Below are positions 36,101 through 48,100 of a DNA stretch of 64,000 bases, one piece after another (position 1 is the first letter of the stretch; each line of letters starts with the position of its first letter). This DNA comes from Nemertoderma westbladi. Lineage: Eukaryota; Xenacoelomorpha; Nemertodermatida; Nemertodermatidae. Made by a program: the position numbers and the translations under genes. A model generated the notes under the pieces. It saw only the letters and a list, made by a program, of their open reading frames with translations, was not told the DNA's origin and did no database searches. The stretch spans positions 1 to 64,000 of the forward strand of contig JAUCBJ010006695.1 of NCBI GenBank assembly GCA_032718475.1, read 5' to 3'.

Positions 36101-39100
36101 ACCGTACCTTCAAGAAATCAGCTGAAATAATGTTTCCCTTTCTTGGTTTAATAATGGAATACAGTAAGCTATTTTTTTATTAGTAAATATTTAACTTATA
36201 TTAACTTATACTATTGGAGTGTTTCATGCACCATTTAATACAAACTACTTCACCGAGAATACCCAAAGGTCCAGTCAATCCTTCACAAATATTGTAACAT
36301 TCTTGGCTAAGATAATAGCTGTCAATGTCTCCACAGTATCGATGCATCGATGTATACGTTGCACATGCTGTGATACAGTGACTCACTGCTGTGATCCCCG
36401 ACCCTGAATAATAGATTCCATGACATTCCAGAATATTATACACAATAATAGTTAATAAAAGCGTAACAACTGATGTATGCATAGCGGAAAATTTTAATCT
36501 ATCTTTAACTGTAGAATAACTATTTACATCATTGTGTGCAAAGTAGCTCTTTGCAGCTTTATGACCCGAGTTTATTTATGTACCGAGCGAGCGCAGCGAG
36601 GGAGGTTTACATAAATAAACAGGGGTCTTTAACGTTGAAAAGTGACCTTTGCAAGCAATGATGTATGTAATTTTGTTATATTATGTCAACTTATCAGCGT
36701 TCGGTATGTGAAGAACGGATTTTATGGATGCTCATTAATACATTTTAATCATGTACTATATATCGAATTTAAGTGAAATTAAACAGGTACACAGTATTAA
36801 TTATACATTTAAATCTAATTAAAGTGTATTGGAAGTTATCTCCAGCATGGATGTGATAAATCATTAATCCATCTTGACTTTAGTCGACTGCAGCAAACTT
36901 AGTCACCGTCTGTCTCCGTTCAGTTTTACTGAACACTGTCGCCATTTTCTTTGCTAATTTTAGTGTCTTCTATTGGACGTTTCGCCATAATGGATTACAG
37001 TACACGTTAAACAATTACTTACATAGAGTAGCGAGTTACATACAGTTACGAGTAATTCACGATAACGCCGTTAAGTTGACATAATGTAACAAAACAATAT
37101 TAATTATGAATAAGTAAAATGAGCAGGTTTCAGTTGCACATTATTCTAACCAAACCAATAAATTAAATTCAATAGCACAGGTTACAGTTTAATTATTGAT
37201 GGAAATCAACTGTTATATGGATTAATATTCCCCTGGAGAGGGTAGGCCTACCATTTGATTACAAGAGTAATAAGACTAAACTGTTTTAATAGTATAGTAT
37301 AGTATAGTAGGCTCAACAATTTGTTTTTAAACTGAGAAAAAACATTGTTATAAAATCAACTTGTTTCCATATAAATCGACAACGCTAACAGCACTCAGAG
37401 CTGGAATAAATAGTAGAATTATGGATAGCTGGAAATGTTTAAATAATGTTGTTTTGTTGTCAATTGGATATGTTAATGTTACACATAATATTATTTGAAT
37501 GAATTACAATCATTAGCATTCATTGTTTGACCGCAAATAGTAATTTTTAACTTAAACTTCGGTATCTTGATGGCTTGTGGTAGAATCTTTGGCAAAATGA
37601 ATCAAAACTTGATACACATGCAGTCGGTCTAAAGTCTTGTTTTGCGATTGCGACTTGGCAAAGCTTGAAATAGTCCGACCCGCACCCGCATGTTAATTCA
37701 CGGGTACCGTGCATTACCATGCACTATAACGTTTTCTTGGTCACAGCTTTGTAAATCCATTAATAAAACCAATAATAAATATTTTAAATGATAGATACAA
37801 CAAAGCCGCGCAAACTGAGTATAAATAAGAAATGCTAGGCCTACTAACTGTACTGTATAGCGTATAATGTATATTCCCTTTTGCAGCGTGAAATTCATAA
37901 ACATAAATCACTTTAGGCAACCAATAATACAATATCAGGTTTACCAATCCCGAATGAATTGTGAGGCTGGGCAGTGCAGATCTGCCGTGCAATGTAAAAA
38001 GACCGCAAGTCACAAAAATTCATTTCGAGTAAACCGCAAATTAGTGGTTGCCTTCAGATTGTTGGTTTAAAATGTCCGTAAATTACTAATTTATTATAAC
38101 CCGACACAATTGGGGGGTGGGAAATTTTTCTACGTGATTATTTTCCACTTTTCATTAATATTTTGACTTCAGTGTAATTTTTTGTACTTACGGTGTTTTT
38201 GCATTGTACAACCTGTATGTAAATACACGAAGTGGGGCCTTCGCGCAGCACGTGAAATGAGTTAATGCTAAGTATCAACTCGAAAGGATTATAAAAACAT
38301 AGGAGAAGATTTTCCCGGAAAACGTTAACCCTCTAGCGGGAGACTGGGTAACTGAAGAAGGAAGGATTAGTTTCCCTACAAAGCCACAGCCTATGGTCTA
38401 TTACATATCTACCAAGTTTCCGATTGACGGATCATAAATAACGAAATGTTGGAAGGTTTTCACTTTCATACATTTAGCCCTCTAGCGGCATATTAAAGAA
38501 CTACGGATCGATCACCTTCCTCACAAAGACGAGGCATGTGGTCTAGTACATACCGGTACTGTATATTCCAAAATTCAGCTTAAATAGATTAAGATCAAGG
38601 AATTCGCGAAGGTTATCACTTTCCTACATTTCGCTCTCTAGCGGCAGACTCGAAAACTCCGGACCGATTACTGTCCACACAAAGACTTAGGATGTCTTCT
38701 AGTACATATATGACAAGTTTCAGCGTAATCAGATCATAAACAACTAAATGGAAGAATAATTTCACATTCGGGACATTTCGCCCTCTAGCGGCAGACTGGA
38801 GAACTGCAGACAGATTAGCCTCCTTTGAAATTTACAGCTAATGTTCTAGTACATACTTCCCAAGTTTCAGCTTAAACGGATTAAAAGCAAAGAAATGGGT
38901 GGCCATTTAATGTTTAGACATGTGGCCCTCTAGCGGGAGACCATTGCACTGATGGTGTCTGAAAGTCTCTCAAAAATCTCAACTTTTGCTCATATTGATA
39001 CCTACAAATTTTCAACTTGGCAGCTTTAAATCCTACAAAGTTATTAGCATGTCAAAATCGTAACGACGACGACGACAACGACGACGACGACGACGACGAC

Positions 39101-42100
39101 AACTATTTGCATAAATTGACCCACCCCCTAACAGTGTCAATTCGCTAAGGCTCCGCCAACTTCGTGGCTCGCCCCACATATTTCAAGACACATATTTCAA
39201 AAAAACCGTATGTGCCCGTATGTGCGTTTTCTTATTATGCAATGACAAAACGCCGCAAGTCTTGTTGACTTAACGGTTTTTTTTGCATAAATTTAAGTGA
39301 CTTACGGTCTTTTACCATTGTAACATATACATATGTTGTGACTTACGGCCTTTCTACATTGCATATCTCGAGAACTTGATTAGATACGGTCTTCTCGATT
39401 ATACCATTAGATAGAGCGCATTTTTTAGACCCAGAAAAAGTGAATTTTGGAAAAATGCGACTTACGGTCTTTTTGCATTTCACGGCAGAGATGTGATATT
39501 AATAAGGAATGTTGAGATTACTTGAGAAATTTGATAATATAATAATAACCATCAACTGTTTTGGTTAGACTTAGAATAACGTGCCACGTTAACCTGCTCC
39601 TTTCCCTTATTTAGTGATAATTAATAGTTTTTAGTGATAATGGATATGTTAATTATATTAGTTAAATATTAGTTAAAAAATAATATGTTAATACTGAATA
39701 TTTTAGTGATTTTCCTGTTAAAACTTAAGGAAACGTTATTAATTTGAGTCGATAATTTACCGCCTTTATGTATTTATAACGCCACTCGTTTATTTCAGGG
39801 GGATCATAACGTTCGATCGCTTCGCTCAGACTGTCCCTCGCCGGCGATTGTCGATGTCTCAGAGAATCTTCGCGCTAAGATTTACGCGATGTTCGGTCGA
39901 ATTGGTTTCAGCAATATTACGGGGCTGGTCGCAGAGGATAAAGTCACTCTGGTTGTAATAGAGGAGTACCTAGACCTGAAGGTCGGAGAGGTTTGGGAGG
40001 AGATCATACGAGAACTGGAGAAGGATGGGATAGATCCAACTGAGTTCGATAGGTATGTACGGGAAGAGATAAGGATGGAATAGATCCAACTGAATTCGAT
40101 AGGTATGTACGGGAAGAGAGAAGGATGGAATAGATCCAACTGAATTCGATAGGTATGTACGGGAAGAGATTAAGGATGGAATAGATCCAACTGAATTCGA
40201 TAGGTATGTACAGGAAGAGAGAAGGATGGAATAGATCCAACTGAGTTCGATAGGTATGTACGGGAAGAGATAAGGATGGAATAGATCCAACTGAATTCGA
40301 TAGGTATGTACGGGAAGAGAGAAGGATGGAATAGATCCAACTGAATTCGATAGGTATGTACGGGAAGAGATTAAGGATGGAATAGATCCAACTGAATTCG
40401 ATAGGTATGTACGGGAAGAGAGAAGGATGGAATATATCCAACTGAGTTCGATAGGTATGCACGGGAAGAGAGAAGGATGGAATAGATCCAACTGAGTTCG
40501 ATAGGTATGTACGGGAAGAGAGAAGGTTGGAATATATCCAACTGAGTTCGATAGGTATGTACGGGAAGAGAGAAGGATGGAATAGATCCAACTGAGTTCG
40601 ATAGGTATGTACGGGAAGGGAGAAGGATGGAATAGATCCAACTGAGTTCGATAGGTATGTACGGGAAGGGAGAAGGATGGAATAGATCCAACTGAGTTCG
40701 ATAGGTATGTACGGGAAGAGAGAAGGATGGAATAGATCCAACTGAGTTCGATAGGTATGTACGGGAAGTGAGAAGGATGGAATAGATCCAACTGAGTTCG
40801 ATAGGTATGTACGGGAAGAGAGAAGGATGGAATAGATCCAACTGAGTTCGATAGGTATGTACGGGAAGAGAGAAGGATGGAATAGATCCAACTGAGTTCG
40901 ATAGGTATGTACGGGAAGGGAGAAGGATGGAATAGATCCAACTGAGTTCGATAGGCATGTACGGGAAGAGAGAAGGATGGATTAGATCCAACTGAGTTCG
41001 ATAGGTATGTACGGGAAGAGAGAAGGATGGAATAGATCCAACTGAGTTCGATAGGTATGTACGGGAAGAGAGAAGGATGGAATAGATCCAACTGAGTTCG
41101 ATAGGTATGTACGGGAAGGGAGAAGGATGGAATAGATCCAACTGAGTTCGATAGGTATGTACGGGAAGAGAGAAGGATGGAATAGATCCAACTGAGTTCG
41201 ATAGGTATGTACGGGAAGGGAGAAGGATGGAATAGATCCAACTGAGTTCGATAGGTATGTACGGGAAGAGAGAAGGATGGATTAGATCCAACTGAGTTCG
41301 ATAGGTATGTACGGGAAGAGAGAAGGATGGAATAGATCCAACTGAGTTCGATAGGTATGTACGGGAAGAGAGAAGGATGGAATAGATCCAACTGAGTTCG
41401 ATAGGTATGTATGGGAAGAGAGAAGGATGGAATAGATCCAACTGAGTTCGATAGGTATGTACGGGAAGAGAGAAGGATGGAATAGATCCAACTGAGTTCG
41501 ATAGGTATGTACGGGAAGTGAGAAGGATGGAATAGATCCAACTGAGTTCGATAGGTATGTACGGGAAGAGAGAAGGATGGAATAGATCCAACTGAGTTCG
41601 ATAGGTATGTACGGGAAGAGAGAAGGATGGAATAGATCCAACTGAGTTCGATAGGTATGTACGGGAAGAGAGAAGGATGGAATAGATCCAACTGAATTCG
41701 ATAGGTATGTACGGGAAGAGAGAAGGATGGAATAGATCCAACTGAGTTCGATAGGTATGTACGGGAAGAGATAAGGATGGATTAGATCCAACTGAGTTCG
41801 ATAGGTATGTACGGGAAGAGAGAAGGATGGAATAGATCCAACTGAATTCGATAGGTATGTACGGGAAGAGAGAAGGATGGAATAGATCCAACTGAGTTCG
41901 ATAGGTATGTACGGGAAGAGATAAGGATGGATTAGATCCAACTGAGTTCGATAGGTATGTACGGGAAGAGAGAAGGATGGAATAGATCCAACTGAATTCG
42001 ATAGGTATGTACGGGAAGAGAGAAGGATGGAATAGATCCAACTGAGTTCGATAGGTATGTACGGGAAGAGAGAAGGATGGAATAGATCCAACTGAGTTCG

Positions 42101-45100
42101 ATAGGTATGTACGGGAAGAGAGAAGGATGGAATAGATCCAACTGAGTTCGATAGGTATGTACGGGAAGAGAGAAGGATGGAATAGATCCAACTGAGTTCG
42201 ATAGGTATGTACGGGAAGAGAGAAGGATGGAATAGATCCAACTGAATTCGATAGGTATGTACGGGAAGAGAGAAGGATGGAATAGATCCAACTGAGTTCG
42301 ATAGGTATGTACGGGAAGAGAGAAGGATGGAATAGATCCAACTGAGTTCGATAGGTATGTACGGGAAGAGAGAAGGATGGAATAGATCCAACTGAGTTCG
42401 ATAGGTATGTACGGGAAGAGAGAAGGATGGAATAGATCCAACTGAGTTCGATAGGTATGTACGGGAAGAGAGAAGGATGGAATAGATCCAACTGAGTTCG
42501 ATAGGTATGTACGGGAAGAGAGAAGGATGGAATAGATCCAACTGAGTTCGATAGGTATGTACGGGAAGAGAGAAGGATGGATTAGATCCAACTGAGTTCG
42601 ATAGGTATGTACGGGAAGAGAGAAGGATGGAATAGATCCAACTGAATTCGATAGGTATGTACGGGAAGAGATAAGGATGGAATAGATCCAACTGAGTTCG
42701 ATAGGTATGTAAGGGGAAGAAAGAAGGATGGAATAGATTCAACATTCAACTGAGTTCGAAAGGTATGTACGGGAAGAGAGAAGGATGGAATAGATCCAAC
42801 TGAGTTCGATAGGTATGTACGGGAAGAGAGAAGGATGGAATAGATCCAACTGAGTTCGATAGGTATGTACGGGAAGAGAGAAGGATGGATTAGATCCAAC
42901 TGAGTTCGATAGGTATGTACGGGAAGAGAGAAGGATGGAATAGATCCAACTGAGTTCGATAGGTATGTACGGGAAGAGAGAAGGATGGATTAGATCCAAC
43001 TGAGTTCGATAGGTATGTACGGGAAGAGAGAAGGATGGAATAGATCCAACTGAGTTCGATAGGTATGTACGGGAAGAGATAAGGATGGAATAGATCCAAC
43101 TGAGTTCGATAGGTATGTAAGGGGAAGAAAGAAGGATGGAATAGATTCAACATTCAACTGAGTTCGAAAGGTATGTACGGGAAGAGAGAAGGATGGAATA
43201 GATCCAACTGAGTTCGATAGGTATGTACGGGAAGAGAGAAGGATGGAATAGATCCAACTGAGTTCGATAGGTATGTACGGGAAGAGAGAAGGATGGAATA
43301 GATCCAACTGAGTTCGATAGGTATGTACGGGAAGAGAGAAGGATGGAATAGATCCAACTGAGTTCGATAGGTATGTACGGGAAGAGAGAAGGATGGAATA
43401 GATCCAACTGAGTTCGATAGGTATGTACGGGAAGAGAGAAGGATGGAATAGATCCAACTGAGTTCGATAGGTATGTACGGGAAGAGAGAAGGATGGAATA
43501 GATCCAACTGAGTTCGATAGGTATGTACGGGAAGAGAGAAGGATGGAATAGATCCAACTGAATTCGATAGGTATGTACGGGAAGAGAGAAGGATGGAATA
43601 GATCCAACTGAGTTCGATAGGTACAAAAACTACCCCATCTAAATACAGGTAAAATTTTCAAATTTATAGATTTTACCAAAACATCAAATTTGTAATTTCG
43701 TGGTTAAGTGAAATTTATCTTTCGAATAAAATTACCTACTTCAAAAATACACCATATCCTGGAATAGAGTGCCGTTATGAGTACGCCTTGGCCGTTATTC
43801 AGGTACCTGCCCCCCCCCCCCAAAAAAAAAAATTTGTTCTACAAATCTTAATGAGATTGCATGAAATTGGAAATAAAGATAGTTTCACCTCCCTCCTCCT
43901 TCGTGGGTGAGCTGGAATTTTTATTTTTGCTTTCAATCTTTAGCTACAAGTTTTTGAAAAAGGTGTCTCCGGCGATATTTCACAGGTCACAGTGCAATCA
44001 TTCTTCAACCTTATTGTGATTTGATGGTACAGAAAGCCACCCATGCAAGGATTCCAAAAATGTAAAAACATTTGAATTTGGTTGGGAAATAGCTGAGATA
44101 TGGGCATTCGAATGTTGCATGTATTTGCTTCCCCTGCAGGCCATTTATTTTATTAAATAAAAATACCATATTCCAATTCTAGAACATTTTGTTTATGTGA
44201 ATAGCTATGTAATAATAATAATAATTAAAGTAAAGAAGTATTGCATTGTTGCCCAGCTACGCATGGGATGAACAAAATGTTCCAGAATAAAGAACATTTT
44301 AAATAGAATAAAATGACCTGCAGGGGAAGCAAATACATGCAACTTTCGAACGCCCATAATCAGCTATTTCCTAACCAAATTCAAATGTTTTTACATATTT
44401 GGAATCCTTATATGGCAGCTTTCTATTGGTACAAACAAATAACTATTAGGTTGAAGAATGATTGTACTGTGACCTGTGAAATATCGCCGGAGACGCCTTT
44501 TTCAAAAACTTGTAGCTAAAGATTGAAAGCAAAAATAAAAATTCCAGCTCACCCACGGAGGAGGAGGGAGGTGAAACTATCTTTATTTCCAATTTCATGC
44601 AATCTCATTAAGATTTGTAGAACAAATTTGGGGGGGGGGGGGAACCTTGAATTAATACACTTTATATTCCAGGCCATGGTGTACTCCTAGCAGATGATAC
44701 GAGTGCAAGCGTGGAAGTAAATGGTTATCATTGTAATTGAATTTGATTTAATACATTCAAGTAAATTAATACATTTATAATTAACTAAACTGCATTTCTC
44801 AAACTTTCCCAATTCTTGTCGGATAAGTTATTACCCTGGAGATCTAAATGGACCAACGCCATAGAATTAGTCAGTAAATGAACCAATTCACCTGTGAGTT
44901 CTCCTAGATTACAACGCGCCGCCGATAAGTACTGCCAATCCGGAGGTTTAATGTTGGAGTTGGTAAACAGAGCCACTAGCGAGTCGCAATCAATCTGCGG
45001 ATTCGCATCTATGTTCAATAACCGGACACTAGGTGGCATAACTGCAGCGAGGATTACAAGTCCTTCGGGGGTGAGACAGCAGTTAGCGAGATGGATCTGG

Positions 45101-48100
45101 GATAAATGGAAACCTGATTGGTTAGATAGAAAGGCGGCGATGTGTTGGACCAATCGCAAGGCAGTAGAGGTTGTTACCCCGGGGTTGGACAGATTCAGTG
45201 AGTTCAGTGTCTCGCTGCGTAACGCGTTCAGCCACAACTCGATACCAGTAGCGCCCCACTGATTGGACGATACGTCCAGCTCACACAGCTGAGTCAGCCA
45301 ATGGAAAGCCTCGTTAAACTCCTGTCGACCGGTGTGGAAGAACTGCTGGCTGAGTCCGCAGTGGCTGAGGTTGAGCGATTGGAGGTTCGTCGAGTTCCTT
45401 ACGATAGTCGACAGCGGTTTAACGGACAAGTCAGTCAGCGGGTTGAAACTTATATTGAAATCGAGTAAATTGTTCGATAAACCGGAATCTACGAACGAAG
45501 TTGCGAGAGTTCGTAATCCCTGAGCCGTGATGCTGTTAACACTGACATCGAGATGTCTGAGATTAATTAGAGTCTTCAACGTCTCTCCCAGACAATACAT
45601 ATGGTGGTCTCCAATCTGGTTGCCATGCAAACTTAGAGTAGTCAAGGACACCTCGTGTTCGATAGACTTTAATAAACTCACATAGTGGTTGCCGTTGGCT
45701 TGGAGACCGAGGTTTCGCAGTGACAGGACCGCGGACCCTGAGGATTTCTCGAGGAGTTTGGCGGCTCGTCGGTTCGGCTCCACTCCGACCTCCCGGCAGC
45801 GCTGCCGGTACCGGACAGGTAGCGGTCGGACGTCCCAACCCGCCACAGCCCCTCGGAGCGTCTCGTCTCGCGACACCGTCGCGGTGACGTCATCCTCCGG
45901 GAGGAAGACCCCGCCGTCGGACGCTCGGAGTCGGACAGTTGGACGCTGTCCGTACATCGCCTCGTACCGACGGGACACGTCGGACTCCAGATCCCGGAAG
46001 TTGGTCCCTTCCGGAACCGGAACCACAAGGAGTTTATCTGCAACCGAGACCTTCACCCGGAAGGGAGGGGGTCTGCTTGGCCCAACTTCCTTCGACATGC
46101 AGACACTACTGGTATCCTTGATAGTTTCAAACTGAAAGTTTTCATTAGGCGCGGGAATTAACGACGGTGACTTTGGGGATAATAATAGATTGAGTTTGGT
46201 CTGTTTTAACCGGCGTTTCCTTGCCAACGAAGACGACTGTTTACTAACCGGTAACTTATCAGTCCATCCGAACCGACTGGAATCATCGTCTATGTGTACC
46301 GGTACCGGTACCGATTCCGGTCTCGCTCGCTTCGACGATTTACTTTGCGGCGAAGAATTCAATCTCTTTGTTGATTTACTCACGCAGATGACGTCACCCT
46401 GGTTCCTACGCAAAGGGTTATGGAACGGATTGGCGACGCCGGCTGGGTTCCCGTAACCGCAGTCCTCCACCAACCAATCCTTGACGCCCACGCACTCGTA
46501 CTCCCGCTCCGATACCAACCCCTCGGTGACGTCATCCTCCACCGTCTCCACATCCGTGACGTCATCCTGCACCGCTTTACTCCCCAACGACCTCATCGCG
46601 TCTCTGTAGACCGACTCGCCGAACCCCGGGGCGTCGATATCCTGGGAGTCGACCCGTTCGGTGCCGTCCGACTGTCCGACAGGGGAGTCCGATAGATATC
46701 CGGACCGACCGGGTGGAGAAACCACGCGGTCCTGACTAGAATCATCGTCGCTAAGCAACGCGCTGCGCCATCTAACGGACTGTCGGGAACTGGCGCCACA
46801 GGGTTGCTTAGCAACCGCGGGGGTCGCGACGGGTTGCCTAGCAACCCGCAGGGTCGCGTCAGATTGCCTAGCAACCGCCCCGACGTCCCGACTCGCCAGC
46901 TCCCGTAGATCGTTCTCTAGCTGGGCACACTGCGACCGCCTCCCCTCGTCCAGCTCCCCGTCGTTGCGGGATCGCCACTCGCGCAGACAACGCAGCGCGG
47001 TGGCCCCCCGCGCGTCGCGCAGACCGACCGCGGCCCCGGCCCGGTGGATGAGGAACTCGAGAACGTCGAGGTTCCCGTTGGACGCGGCGTCTATCAGCGG
47101 CGTAACGCCGCCGGTGTCCGGCCCACCCCGGTCATCCACGTCCGCCCCTCGCTCCACCAACAACCGGACAACGTCCGGGAACCCGTGGTTGGCCGCCTCG
47201 TGTAACGGCGTCCAGCCGCTGTTGTCTCTACAGTTAACCGGATGACGTCGCTCCAGTAACCTAGCAACCGCTTTGTAATTCCCCTGTATGGCCGCTAGAT
47301 GGAGTGCGGTTTCCCCCTTCTCGTTCCGCTTTAGTTTCCCCACCACTGTCCGTCTGACTGTCCCGACTTCATCCTCGCTGTCCTCGCTGCTCTCATCCAC
47401 GTCCTCGCTGTAAACGCTGCTACCATTAACACTAACATCATCAACATCGCCATCAGCCATGTCATCCAGACGTTCGCGCAGCTCGTCGCAATCATTCAAT
47501 GGGTCGCTTTCCTTATAAGCCAATAACGCTTTCAAACATTTAAGCAACGTCTTTGTATCTCCAGCAGCGGTTGCGAATTCCTCGGCTCTCCTGTAAGTCT
47601 CCATGACATCATCGTTACAGACGCAAGCCGCCTCCTCGCAGGCAGCTACACACAGCAGGGTTTTACATTTCTCTGCGTTATCTTTATCTGCGTGGTACTC
47701 CAACTCTTTGCGATAGAAAGCGATCGCTTTGTCGTAGTCCCCGAGGTCGCTGTACGTCGCGGCCACAGACACGTAGACCGCTCTCATCTCGGCTTTACTT
47801 ACTCTCAGTTTCTCAGCGATCCTCAGTTGATGCCGGTAATAACTCAGCGATTTATCGTACAGCCCCAACGATGAGGAAATGTCCCCCAAACGTTCGTAAC
47901 TGCCCAGCTTTACTCTATCGCTTGCAGAACCGCCCGATACCAACTTACTGTGTTTCACCAGAGTAGAAAGTTTTCGCAGTAATTTACTGTCTTTGTTGTC
48001 GAAATATTTAAAAGATTTAGCGGCTTTTAGAGTTTGATAAGCATCGCAGAAGTTTCCTCTATCGATTAAAAATTGAGTTTTAAGTTGCGAAAATTGGAAT

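Noticed and set aside
40371-42745. Minus-strand frames up to 706 codons with IPIELSWIYSI-type repeats
   Set aside because: The 50-bp unit is stop-free in several phases on the minus strand, and its plus strand is clearly the exon H donor junction of CFAP69.
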